Below are positions 38,078-46,416 of a stretch of 64,000 bases of DNA, piece after piece. A program made the translations under genes and the position numbers. The DNA comes from Methylibium rhizosphaerae (lineage in GTDB: Bacteria; Pseudomonadota; Gammaproteobacteria; Burkholderiales; Burkholderiaceae_C). Position 1 is the stretch's first letter. Each line of letters opens with the position of its first letter. The notes under the pieces were generated by a model. The model was not told the DNA's origin, searched no databases, and saw only the letters and a program-made list of their open reading frames with translations. The stretch spans positions 59,091 through 123,090 of the forward strand of contig NZ_SWAR01000013.1 of assembly GCF_006386545.1 (NCBI RefSeq). Reading direction: 5' to 3'.

Positions 38078-39856
38078 ATGTTCAAGAACCTCGCCTTCAA
38101 ACAAAAGATCCTGCTGCTGGTCGGCGTGGCCATCGCCGGCCTGCTGACCCTGAGCGCCGTCGCGGTGGTGCAGGTTCGCAACCACATCGGCGACGGCCGG
38201 CAGGACCAGCTGGTCATGGCGGTGCAGTCCGCCCACAGCATCGTCGCGGCCTACCAGGCCAAGGCGGCCTCCGGCGCCATGAGCGTGGAAGACGCGCAGA
38301 AGGCGGCCAAGGATGCGCTGCGCCTGTCGCGCTACGGTGGCGCCGACGGCAAGGCCGACTACTTCTACATCTGGAACACGGACGGCGCCGGTGTCATGCA
38401 CCCGATCAAGCCGGAATGGGACGGCCAGGTCATGGTCGGCAAGGTGAAGGACGCCGGCGGCATGGACATCATCCGCGCGATCGTCGATGGCGTGGCCAAG
38501 TCCAAGGACGGCAAGGCCTTCGTGCCGACCAACTTCCCGCGTCCCGGCAAGACCGAGCCGGTGCCCAAGCTGCAGTACGTGATGCTGGTGCCGGGCTGGA
38601 ACTGGATCGTGGGCTCGGGCCTCTACATGGACGACCTCGACGTGGCCATGCGCGAGGCGCTCCTCAGCATCGTGGGCATCGCAGTGGGTCTGCTGCTGGT
38701 GATCAGCGGCATCGGCTACGTGGTGGCACGCGGCGTGTTGCGCCAGATCGGCGGCGAGCCTTCCGAAGCGATGGTCGTGATGTCCGAGGTGGCACGCGGC
38801 AACCTCGCGGTGGACCTGCACAACCCGCAGCCGGGCAGCCTGCTGGCCGCGCTGTCCGACATGCTCGGCTCGCTGCGCGGCACCGTGGCGCAGGTGCGCC
38901 AGAGCACCGACAGCATCACCACCGCCAGCACCGAGATCGCCACCGGCAACCAGGACCTGTCCAGCCGCACCGAGCAGACCGCCAGCAACCTGCAGCAGAC
39001 CGCCAGCTCGATGGAGCAGCTCACCGGCACGGTGAAGCAGACCGCCGACTCGGCCCGCACCGCCAACCAGCTGGCTTCTTCCGCGTCGGCCTCGGCCGCC
39101 AGGGGCGGCGAGGTGGTGGCCCAGGTGGTCGCCACCATGGACGAGATCAATGCCAGCTCGAAGAAGATCGCCGACATCATCGGCGTGATCGACGGCATCG
39201 CCTTCCAGACCAACATCCTCGCCCTGAACGCCGCGGTGGAAGCAGCGCGTGCCGGCGAACAGGGCCGCGGCTTCGCGGTGGTGGCCGGCGAGGTGCGCAG
39301 CCTCGCTCAGCGCAGCGCCCAGGCCGCCAAGGAGATCAAGTCGCTGATCGGCGCCTCGGTCGAGCGCGTCGAAACCGGCTCGAAGCTGGTGCAGGACGCC
39401 GGCAGCACCATGGCCGAGATCGTGGCCGACGTGGCCCGCGTGTCGGACATCATCGGCGAGATCACCGCGGCCGCCTCCGAGCAGAGCGACGGCATCGGCC
39501 AGGTCAACACCGCCGTCACCCAGCTCGACCAGATGACCCAGCAGAACGCGGCGCTGGTCGAAGAAAGCGCTGCCGCGGCGGCCTCGCTGCGCGAGCAGGC
39601 GCAGAAGCTGGCCGCCGCCGTGGCGGTGTTCCGGCTCGGCCAGGCCGAGCTGCAGGCACAGCAGCAGGCGGGCCTGGCCATCGCCCGCGCGCAGCAATCC
39701 AGCAGCACCGGCCTCGCGAAGCCCGCCGCGCCTGCGCCGAAAGCAGCAGCGCCGAAGGCCGCAGCCCCCCTGCCGCGCATCGCGCCGGTGACCGCCCCCG
39801 CCCCGCTGCCGCCCGCGGCTTCTGCCAAGGACGACACGGATTGGGAGACTTTCTGA
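38078..39856 (+). CDS. Methyl-accepting chemotaxis protein 3 with single Cache sensor
   Basis: A 592-residue chemoreceptor from ATG 38078. Between membrane helices (about 11-31 and 192-212) lies a single Cache domain (sCache_2 type) with [18 protein letters not shown] and [20 protein letters not shown]; these domains bind small organic acids or similar molecules. HAMP and the shared signalling domain follow. The tail ends DTDWETF, a CheR-tethering pentapeptide. It is the third of three consecutive receptors; a second cheW follows. Confidence 0.95.
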   Translation: MFKNLAFKQKILLLVGVAIAGLLTLSAVAVVQVRNHIGDGRQDQLVMAVQSAHSIVAAYQAKAASGAMSVEDAQKAAKDALRLSRYGGADGKADYFYIWNTDGAGVMHPIKPEWDGQVMVGKVKDAGGMDIIRAIVDGVAKSKDGKAFVPTNFPRPGKTEPVPKLQYVMLVPGWNWIVGSGLYMDDLDVAMREALLSIVGIAVGLLLVISGIGYVVARGVLRQIGGEPSEAMVVMSEVARGNLAVDLHNPQPGSLLAALSDMLGSLRGTVAQVRQSTDSITTASTEIATGNQDLSSRTEQTASNLQQTASSMEQLTGTVKQTADSARTANQLASSASASAARGGEVVAQVVATMDEINASSKKIADIIGVIDGIAFQTNILALNAAVEAARAGEQGRGFAVVAGEVRSLAQRSAQAAKEIKSLIGASVERVETGSKLVQDAGSTMAEIVADVARVSDIIGEITAAASEQSDGIGQVNTAVTQLDQMTQQNAALVEESAAAAASLREQAQKLAAAVAVFRLGQAELQAQQQAGLAIARAQQSSSTGLAKPAAPAPKAAAPKAAAPLPRIAPVTAPAPLPPAASAKDDTDWETF

Positions 39857-39870
39857 GCCGCCGAGGCGCT

Positions 39871-39897
39871 TCAGTTCCGAAGCACCGCAACCGATAA
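39871..39897 (+). promoter_or_regulatory. Possible sigma-28 promoter before the second cheW
   Basis: ACCGATAA (39890-39897) is a strong -10 match. TCAG (39871-39874) stands 15 bases upstream, where TAAA is expected, and is a weak -35 match. Confidence 0.35.
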
Positions 39898-39965
39898 ACC
39901 GTTACAGGGCGGCAGAGTGCTGCGGCCCGGCCAACAGCACCCGTACATCCAGAGAGGTCCACGCC

Positions 39966-40493
39966 ATGAACATGAACGATGCCGCCCACGTCGCCCGCCA
40001 CGAGTCGTCTCGAGCGCAGGCCGCTGCCACCGTGCCGCAGGCCGGCGTCGCCGGCGAGTTCCTGACCTTTCGACTCGGTGCCGAGGAATACGGCATCGAC
40101 ATCCTGCGGGTGCAGGAAATCCGCTCCTACGAGCAGCCCACCCGCATCGCCAATGCGCCGGCCTTCCTCAAAGGCGTGGTCAACCTGCGCGGCGTGATCG
40201 TGCCGATCGTCGACCTGCGGGTGAAGTTCGGCTGCGAAAGCGTCGAGTTCAACAGCTTCACCGTCGTGATCGTGCTCAACGTGAAGGGCCGCGTGCTGGG
40301 CGCCGTGGTCGACTCGGTGAGCGACGTGATGGAGCTTTCCGGCGACCTGGTGAAGCCGGCGCCCGACATCAGCGCCGCGGTGGACACGAGCTACATCACC
40401 GGCATTGCCAACGTCGGCGAACGCATGCTGATCCTCACCGACATCGAGGCGCTGATGAGCAGCGACGAGATGGGTCTGATCGAAGCGATCTGA
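39966..40493 (+). CDS. cheW: Chemotaxis coupling protein CheW (second copy)
   Basis: A 175-residue CheW with a 35-residue N-terminal extension compared with the core (ATG 39966 or 39972). The core is clearly related to the first copy: [40 protein letters not shown] and [13 protein letters not shown]. It probably couples receptors 4 and 5, encoded next, or the whole array, to CheA at 31807-33954; no second cheA is present. Confidence 0.94.
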   Translation: MNMNDAAHVARHESSRAQAAATVPQAGVAGEFLTFRLGAEEYGIDILRVQEIRSYEQPTRIANAPAFLKGVVNLRGVIVPIVDLRVKFGCESVEFNSFTVVIVLNVKGRVLGAVVDSVSDVMELSGDLVKPAPDISAAVDTSYITGIANVGERMLILTDIEALMSSDEMGLIEAI

Positions 40494-40649
40494 CCCGTGA
40501 TGCGCTCGTCGCCGAAAGCGGGCGGCGCGCATCAAGCTGCCGGCCGAGGCCGCAACCCCTTCCGTTTGGTCAGCTGATCGCAGCGGGGGCGCCTTCCAGA
40601 GCCCGCCAACGCCCCATGTATGCGATCGCTTCACAAGAGGAACAAGAAC

Positions 40650-42191
40650 GTGAAGCTTCGTACCGCACTTTCGCTGCTGCTGGCCTGCAGCATCGGCACC
40701 ACCTTGTGCCTGGGGATCACCACGCTGTGGAGCGCGAGGCAGCTCGACGCGAGCACGCAGCGCGCACTGGTGGCCAAGGACGTGACGGCCGACATCCTGC
40801 CGCCCCCGCTGTACCTCATCGAGGCGCGGCTGGTGTTGTCGCAGCTGATCGAAGGCAGCATGCCGCTGGCCGGCGCCACGGCCGAACTGGAGCGGCTGGA
40901 GAAGGAATACCTCGCTCGCGTGCAGTACTGGCAGCAGAACCCGCCCTACGGGCTGGAGCGCGAGCTGCTCGGTGCCCAGCACGAGGCCGGGCTCAGGTTC
41001 CTGGCCGATGCCAAGGCCAAGGTGCTGGCCGCCGCCGCCCGCGGCGACGCCGAAGCGGCCAAGGCAGCGCTCGGCGAGGTGCACACGCTCTACCTGGCCC
41101 ATCGCAAGGGCGTTGACGACACGGTGAAGGCCTCCGGCGTCTTTGCCGAAGCCGCGATGCAGCAGTTCGCGCGGGTGCAGCAGGGGTCGCAATGGCTGGC
41201 CGCGGCGATGACACTGCTCGGCGCGCTGCTGCTGGGCGGCCTCACGCTGCTGGCGCGCCGCACCGTGCTGCGCAGCATCGGCGCCGAGCCGCAGGAGCTG
41301 GCCGCCCGCTCGGCGGCCATGGCCGGCGGCGACCTCACCTCCCCCATCGCCACGCCGCACGCCGACAGCATTGCCGGCTCGATGGAACGCATGCGTGCGA
41401 GCCTGGCCGGGCTCATCGGCACCGCGCTGCAGAACACGCAGCATGTGGTGGCCTGCTCCGGCGAACTGGCCGCCGGCAATCGCCACCTGAGCGAACGCAC
41501 CGAAGCCGCCGCCAGCAGCCTGCAGCAGACGGCCAGTTCGATGGAAGAGCTGAACGGCACGGTCAAGCAGACCGTCGACGCGGCGCACTCGGCCAACCAG
41601 CTCGCCGGCTCCGCTTCGGCAGCCGCCACGCAGGGCGGCGCGGTGGTGGATCAGGTGGTCGCGACGATGGAAGAGATCAGCGCCAGCTCGAAGCGGATCG
41701 CCGACATCATCGGCGTGATCGACGGCATCGCCTTCCAGACCAACATCCTGGCGCTCAATGCCGCGGTGGAAGCCGCCCGTGCCGGCGAACAGGGCCGCGG
41801 CTTCGCGGTGGTGGCCGGCGAAGTGCGCACGCTGGCACAGCGCAGCGCCCAGGCTGCGCACGAGATCAAGGCGCTCATCGGCACGAGCGTCGAGAAGACC
41901 GAGTCGGGCGCCCGCCTGGTGCGCGAGGCGGGCGCCGCCATGGGGCAGATCGTCGAGTCGGTGCGCCGCGTCACCGAGGTGATCGGCGAAATCTCGACGG
42001 CGGCGTCCGAACAGCACGACGGCATCGGCCAGGTGGTGACCGCGGTGAACCGCCTGGACGACATGACGCAGCAGAACTCGGCGCTGGCCGAGCAATCCAT
42101 CACGGCCACCGAAACCCTGAAGGACCAGGCCAGGCGATTGGCACAGGTCTTGAGTGATTTCAGGCTCGGCACGCAACCGCGGGCCGCATGA
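40650..42191 (+). CDS. Methyl-accepting chemotaxis protein 4
   Basis: A 513-residue chemoreceptor. GTG 40650 is preferred because AAGAGG lies nine bases upstream and it starts the membrane signal directly; ATG 40620 would add ten basic residues. Membrane helices lie at about 5-25 and near 180-200 ([20 protein letters not shown]), enclosing a helical sensor. HAMP and a diverged signalling domain follow ([20 protein letters not shown]). It ends at GTQPRAA, with no CheR-tethering pentapeptide. The stop overlaps the next receptor's start (ATGA). Confidence 0.93.
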   Translation: MKLRTALSLLLACSIGTTLCLGITTLWSARQLDASTQRALVAKDVTADILPPPLYLIEARLVLSQLIEGSMPLAGATAELERLEKEYLARVQYWQQNPPYGLERELLGAQHEAGLRFLADAKAKVLAAAARGDAEAAKAALGEVHTLYLAHRKGVDDTVKASGVFAEAAMQQFARVQQGSQWLAAAMTLLGALLLGGLTLLARRTVLRSIGAEPQELAARSAAMAGGDLTSPIATPHADSIAGSMERMRASLAGLIGTALQNTQHVVACSGELAAGNRHLSERTEAAASSLQQTASSMEELNGTVKQTVDAAHSANQLAGSASAAATQGGAVVDQVVATMEEISASSKRIADIIGVIDGIAFQTNILALNAAVEAARAGEQGRGFAVVAGEVRTLAQRSAQAAHEIKALIGTSVEKTESGARLVREAGAAMGQIVESVRRVTEVIGEISTAASEQHDGIGQVVTAVNRLDDMTQQNSALAEQSITATETLKDQARRLAQVLSDFRLGTQPRAA

Positions 42192-43780
42192 ACACAGTCA
42201 GCCGAAGGACCACGATCATGAAAAACCTGTTGAGGCGCCTGTCCATCCGCCATCGCTTGCATGCCTGCGTGGCCTTCATTGCCGTGCTGACGCTGGGCCT
42301 CGCGGCCTGGACGCAGCTGGCGCATCGCAGTTCGCTGGCCGCGCTCGAGAGGGTGCTCGACACCGAACAGCAGGCCGCGGCCCAGGCAGCCACACTGCGC
42401 ACCTCGCTCGGCCAGCTGCACGAGTACGAGATGAGCATGATGCTCAACGCCAACAACACGCTGGAGGTCGACCGATTCGGCGGGCTGTGGAAGAAGGAGC
42501 TGAAGGACCTGGTCCAGGGCCTGGGCGCCATCGGCAGCGAGCAGGCCAAGGCCGGCGCTGCCGCACTGGCCGAGTATGAAAAGGTCATCGCCCCGATCGC
42601 GCAGCAGCTCGCGGCCGCCACCATGGACGTGAGCGTCGCCTCTGCCTACGCCGCCAAGGCCGCGCCCCACCTGGCCGCCGCCGACAAGAGCATGGATGCG
42701 CTGGCACAGCAGGCCAAGGAAGCCATGGCCGCCACCCGTGCCGAGGTGAAGCGCAGCGGCAACGTGCAAGGCACCCTCAGCGGCGTGCTCGGCGTGGCCG
42801 CCGTCGTACTGGTGGCCCTGGTGCTGTGGCTCACGCAGCGCTCGATCTGCGAGCCGATCGACCAGGCCAAGGCCCTGGCGGCCCGCATCGCCGGGGGCGA
42901 CCTCAGCAGCGCGGTGCAGATCGAAGGCCACGACGAAGCGGCCGAGCTGCTGCGTTCGCTGCTGTCGATGCAGTCCAGCCTGCGCGACATCGTGGCCCAG
43001 GTGCAGCAGTCCACCGACAACATCACCAACGCGAGCACCGAGATCGCCACCGGCAACCAGGACCTGTCCAGCCGCACCGAGCAGGCCGCGAGCAGCCTGC
43101 AGCAGACCGCCAGCTCGATGGAACAGCTGACCGGCACGGTGCGCCAGAGCGCCGATGCGGCGCGCCAGGCCAATCAGCTGGCCAGCTCGGCTTCCGAAGT
43201 GGCGGCCAAGGGCGGCGCGGTGGTGGCCAAGGTGGTCTCGACAATGGACGAGATCAACGCGAGCTCGAAGAAGATCGCCGACATCATCGGGGTGATCGAC
43301 GGCATCGCCTTCCAGACCAACATCCTGGCGCTCAACGCCGCGGTGGAAGCCGCCCGTGCCGGCGAACAGGGCCGCGGCTTCGCGGTGGTGGCCAGCGAAG
43401 TGCGCAGCCTGGCGCAGCGCAGCGCCGAAGCCGCCAAGGAAATCAAGAGCCTGATCGGCAGCTCGGTCGAGCGGGTGGAAACCGGCAGCGCGCTGGTGCA
43501 GACGGCCGGCAGCACCATGGTCGACATCGTCGCGAGCGTGAAGCGGGTGAACGACATCATCGGCGAGATCACCGCCGCCGCCTCCGAGCAGAGCGACGGC
43601 ATCGGCCAGGTCAACAGCGCCGTGACCCACCTCGACCAGATGACCCAGCAGAACGCCGCGCTGGTGGAAGAGTCGGCCGCTGCCGCCCAAAGCCTGAAGG
43701 ACCAGGCTCGCCAGCTGGTCCAGCTGATGGGCGCCTTCAGGCTCTCGCGCGACGACATGGCGGCGGCTGTGACGGGCTGA
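42188..43780 (+). CDS. Methyl-accepting chemotaxis protein 5
   Basis: A 530-residue chemoreceptor, overlapping receptor 4 by four bases; ATG 42218 is an alternative start. Membrane helices are about 25-45 ([20 protein letters not shown]) and about 198-218 ([20 protein letters not shown]), enclosing a helical periplasmic domain (4HB-like), then HAMP and the standard signalling domain. It ends MAAAVTG without a CheR-tethering pentapeptide, so adaptation would depend on receptors 1 and 3 recruiting CheR, or on pentapeptide-independent CheR. Ligand unknown. Confidence 0.94.
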   Translation: MNTVSRRTTIMKNLLRRLSIRHRLHACVAFIAVLTLGLAAWTQLAHRSSLAALERVLDTEQQAAAQAATLRTSLGQLHEYEMSMMLNANNTLEVDRFGGLWKKELKDLVQGLGAIGSEQAKAGAAALAEYEKVIAPIAQQLAAATMDVSVASAYAAKAAPHLAAADKSMDALAQQAKEAMAATRAEVKRSGNVQGTLSGVLGVAAVVLVALVLWLTQRSICEPIDQAKALAARIAGGDLSSAVQIEGHDEAAELLRSLLSMQSSLRDIVAQVQQSTDNITNASTEIATGNQDLSSRTEQAASSLQQTASSMEQLTGTVRQSADAARQANQLASSASEVAAKGGAVVAKVVSTMDEINASSKKIADIIGVIDGIAFQTNILALNAAVEAARAGEQGRGFAVVASEVRSLAQRSAEAAKEIKSLIGSSVERVETGSALVQTAGSTMVDIVASVKRVNDIIGEITAAASEQSDGIGQVNSAVTHLDQMTQQNAALVEESAAAAQSLKDQARQLVQLMGAFRLSRDDMAAAVTG

Positions 43781-43826
43781 AGGCGGCGACGGCCAACGCG
43801 CCGTCGAGCGCAACACGTGGCCCACA

Positions 43827-45032
43827 ATGCGGCCATCGCTCGACGCCGCGGCCACCGCCCTCGTGAGCACCGACAGCCTGCCCTACGTTCGCCTGCCGAG
43901 AACCCTGGACACTGCGGAGCGCCGCGCGCTCAGGCAGTGCGTTGTGCTGTCGCTGCTGCTGCATGCGCTGGTGGTGGCGGTGGTGGGCACCGACGTCGGA
44001 CAGGGCAGCAGCCCGGCGCGAGAGAAGGACGGCCGCCTCACCGTCACGCTGCGCGACATGCCGGTCGTGCCACCACGGCCGGTGGCCACCGAGTCGGCTC
44101 CGCGCGCAACGATCGCCGTGTCCAGGCCGCAGCCCACGCCGGCAGCAGCAACCACGCCCCGCGCCACCGAAACACCGCAGGTCCTGACACGAAGCGACAA
44201 GGCCGTTGCGCCGGCACTGCCGCAGCCGGCCAGCGCCCCCCGGGCGACACCGACACCGACACCGCCGCCGCAGGAGCCAGAGATCGCCGCGGCGACAACG
44301 CCCACGGTGACACCTGCGCCTACGCCTACGCCTACGCCTACGCCTACGCCTACGCCGACTCCGACGCTGACGCCGACCCCCACTCCGATCCCGGCTCCCA
44401 CGCCCGAGCCGCCGCCGGCTCGGCCCAGCCCAACACCTGATCCGCTCGCGGCACCGCCCGCTCGTGCAACGCCTGCGCCCGAGCCCACGCCTGCGGCCGC
44501 GTTGCCGCCTGCCGCCACGCCACCGCCCACCCGCCCTCCTGCCACCGAACTGGCCACGCCAGACCAGCGCGAGCCCGTGCCCACCCCGGAACCGGCAGCG
44601 CCCACGCGCCCGCCCCGCGACACGGCCAGTCAGTCGCAATCCACGCCCACGCCGGCGCCCTCACGCCCGTCGGCGGCCGCGCCCGCCACCGGAGAGTCGA
44701 ACACTTCAGGTGCGGGCAGCCGCGAATCCTCCACGCCTTCGCGCAGCGCCCCAGCCGCACCTGCACCCGCGCCCGCCGGTGCCGGCGAGCCGCCTCCACT
44801 CAACCTGGAATTGCCCCGCTCCCGCTACGGCCGCGGCCCCGCCGTCGCCCAGGAGCCTCGCGGCGCGTTGTCATTGATGCCGCCCCCGCCCGAGCGCAAG
44901 TCCAAGCTCGCCGAAGACATCGAGAAGTCCGCCAAGCCCGACTGCCGCAATGCTCACAGCAACATGGGCCTGCTGGCCGTGGTACCGCTGGCCGCCGATG
45001 CGCTGAAGAAGGACGGCGGCTGCAAGTGGTAG
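43827..45032 (+). CDS. Proline/threonine-rich TonB-like membrane-anchored protein
   Basis: A 401-residue protein: a short cytoplasmic part, one membrane helix (about 40-56, CVVLSLLLHALVVAVVG, TonB-like), and then about 270 residues very rich in Pro, Thr and Ala with long Thr-Pro repeats. A compact C-terminal 70 residues holds two cysteines (KPDCRNAHSNMGLL and GGCKW). The repeat region would be an extended spacer crossing the periplasm. No TonB C-terminal fold is recognised, and no ExbBD genes are near. The gene converges on the secretion operon. Function unknown. Confidence 0.75.
   Translation: MRPSLDAAATALVSTDSLPYVRLPRTLDTAERRALRQCVVLSLLLHALVVAVVGTDVGQGSSPAREKDGRLTVTLRDMPVVPPRPVATESAPRATIAVSRPQPTPAAATTPRATETPQVLTRSDKAVAPALPQPASAPRATPTPTPPPQEPEIAAATTPTVTPAPTPTPTPTPTPTPTPTLTPTPTPIPAPTPEPPPARPSPTPDPLAAPPARATPAPEPTPAAALPPAATPPPTRPPATELATPDQREPVPTPEPAAPTRPPRDTASQSQSTPTPAPSRPSAAAPATGESNTSGAGSRESSTPSRSAPAAPAPAPAGAGEPPPLNLELPRSRYGRGPAVAQEPRGALSLMPPPPERKSKLAEDIEKSAKPDCRNAHSNMGLLAVVPLAADALKKDGGCKW
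44321..44356 (+). repeat. Hexanucleotide tandem repeat, six perfect TACGCC units
   Basis: Six exact TACGCC copies lie in the proline-rich gene and encode Thr-Pro dipeptides (read as ACGCCT). Gain or loss of a unit keeps the frame and changes the length by two residues. Degenerate copies flank it on both sides. Confidence 0.9.
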
Positions 45033-45062
45033 GTGCACCAGGAGCAGCAACCCGTCCCCGCA

Positions 45063-45551
45063 TCATCTCGGCGGCACCGCGCCCCAGAAGACCCACTCCC
45101 TGTACGAGCTCTTCTCCCCTTCCAGGTGCCGCACAGCCGGCGGAAAACCGGTCACCTTGAGCGGCCTGCGTGAGGAACTGCTGTGGATGCCGACGATACG
45201 ACCCGTCCCATCGCGCACCAGCGTCCAATCCAGCCGGCCCGTGAGCGGATCGGCACGGTAGCGGCGCAAGTGCCTGACGACACCGGGGTAGCGTGGATCA
45301 CGCAGCAGTTCCTCCATGGAGGCTGGAGCACGCGCCGCGCCCTGGGGCGTCGCGGCAGCGTAGCGGCGCAAGGCCAGCTGAAACTCCTCGCCGATGGCAA
45401 GAAGCTCCTGTTCCGCGCCATGCTGCGTCAGGCGAGCCCCGACTTGCACGGCGTTGGCTGCCGTGATGCCGATGACCGCAACCGCGATCATCAGCGCCAG
45501 ATAGGCGAAGCCTTGCTGCGTGCGGCTGGGAGCAGGCTTCCTACCACTCAC
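45063..45551 (-). CDS. Type II secretion/type IV pilin-like protein, atypical N-terminus
   Basis: A 162-residue protein from GTG 45551, overlapping the previous pseudopilin by 11 bases. The prepilin-type start QQG-FAYLALMIAVAVIG has the expected glycine/phenylalanine cleavage site and hydrophobic helix, but lacks the usual glutamate at position 5. This is a feature of GspK-like or tip pseudopilins. The rest has no known motif. It is the last gene of the secretion operon. Confidence 0.75.
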   Translation of the reverse strand: MSGRKPAPSRTQQGFAYLALMIAVAVIGITAANAVQVGARLTQHGAEQELLAIGEEFQLALRRYAAATPQGAARAPASMEELLRDPRYPGVVRHLRRYRADPLTGRLDWTLVRDGTGRIVGIHSSSSRRPLKVTGFPPAVRHLEGEKSSYREWVFWGAVPPR

Positions 45552-45936
45552 GATACGGCCGCCCTTCGCGCCCCGCGCCGACAGCGCCGGACCGGATGTC
45601 GTAGACGGCTCCCTCCGAGCCGTCAGGCGGTGCGATGACCTCCCACGTACCGGCCGACTCCGTCATCGGGTCCATCGGCAGCGCCCTGAGGTACCCCTTC
45701 TCGACGAGTTCAGCCAACGACTCGGGATACCGCCCGATATCGCCTCGGAACTTGTCCAGGGTGTCGCGCACTCGGTGGAGGTTCTCCTTCAAGACGGCCT
45801 CGCGAGACGCATCCACGCTGTGGAAGTAGCGGGGCACCGCCAACGTCAGCAGGAGTGCCAGGATGGCCAGCACCACCAGCAGTTCGATGAGCGTGAACCC
45901 GCGCCCCTTTGAGCACATGCCAGTGTTCTTCACCAT
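45541..45936 (-). CDS. Pseudopilin, GspG-like
   Basis: A 131-residue prepilin-like protein (ATG 45936, or 45918 for a shorter leader). The cleavage and helix region is KGRGFTLIELLVVLAILALL, with G-1 and E5 intact. The body, VDASREAVLKENLHRVRDTL and IGRYPESLAELVEKGYL, follows the GspG/PulG pattern. It overlaps the preceding pseudopilin stop by seven bases, so translation is coupled. It is a probable filament subunit of the secretion machine. Confidence 0.85.
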   Translation of the reverse strand: MVKNTGMCSKGRGFTLIELLVVLAILALLLTLAVPRYFHSVDASREAVLKENLHRVRDTLDKFRGDIGRYPESLAELVEKGYLRALPMDPMTESAGTWEVIAPPDGSEGAVYDIRSGAVGAGREGRPYREW

Positions 45937-46409
45937 TGCTGGTAGGGCACGCCATTGAGGCCCGTGCCGGCCGACTTCGAATAGACGTCGAACACGTCGT
46001 CGCCGTCCGTTGGGTTGTCCGGCTCGCTGGCATAGGAGCGCTTACCCCAGGTCTGATCGGCCGGCACCGCGCTGTCGCTGGCCAGCGGGTCGCGCGGAAG
46101 GCGGCGAAGGAAGTAGATCCTGCGCCGCTCGGGATCTCGCAGGTCCTCGTGACCCCGCACCAGGCTGTCCAGGTCCGCCGGATAGCCGGTGGCACCGATC
46201 TCCTTGCGGATACGGCCTTCGTCGCTGGCCCGCTTGTAGGCATCGATGGCCCCCCGTATCTCGCGCAGCGCCAGACGCAAGTCGTTCTCCTTGCTGCGCT
46301 GTGCCGAGACCTGGGCCATCGGCACCACGAGCATCGCCAGCACTCCCAGCACGGCCAGCGTGATGAGCAATTCGATGAGCGTGAACCCGCGCCCGGCAGT
46401 TGCGAACAT
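45930..46409 (-). CDS. Pseudopilin, GspG/GspH-like
   Basis: A 159-residue prepilin-like protein from ATG 46409, seven bases after the secretin stop. GRGFTLIELLITLAVLGVLA gives a canonical cleavage site with E5. The body has a helical stretch (ENDLRLALREIRGAIDAYKR) and IGATGYPADLDSLV, as in GspG family proteins. It is one of four pilin-like genes in the operon; which is the major subunit cannot be decided from sequence alone. Confidence 0.85.
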   Translation of the reverse strand: MFATAGRGFTLIELLITLAVLGVLAMLVVPMAQVSAQRSKENDLRLALREIRGAIDAYKRASDEGRIRKEIGATGYPADLDSLVRGHEDLRDPERRRIYFLRRLPRDPLASDSAVPADQTWGKRSYASEPDNPTDGDDVFDVYSKSAGTGLNGVPYQQW

Positions 46410-46416
46410 GTCGGAC

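Larger units (their letters stand above)
35572..43580 (+). repeat. Five dispersed near-identical DNA blocks in receptor signalling domains
   Basis: Blocks of roughly 300 bases starting at 35572, 37381, 39167, 41697 and 43273 encode the receptor tip and adjacent helices. They are near identical at nucleotide level, while the 5' halves of the genes differ. The span given runs from the first to the last block; each block lies inside a receptor gene. Confidence 0.85.

Noticed and set aside
35572..43580. Repeated blocks in the receptor genes as a mobile element or CRISPR-like array
   Set aside because: The repeats lie in frame within coding sequence of the same domain and have no terminal repeats, transposase or regular short spacers.
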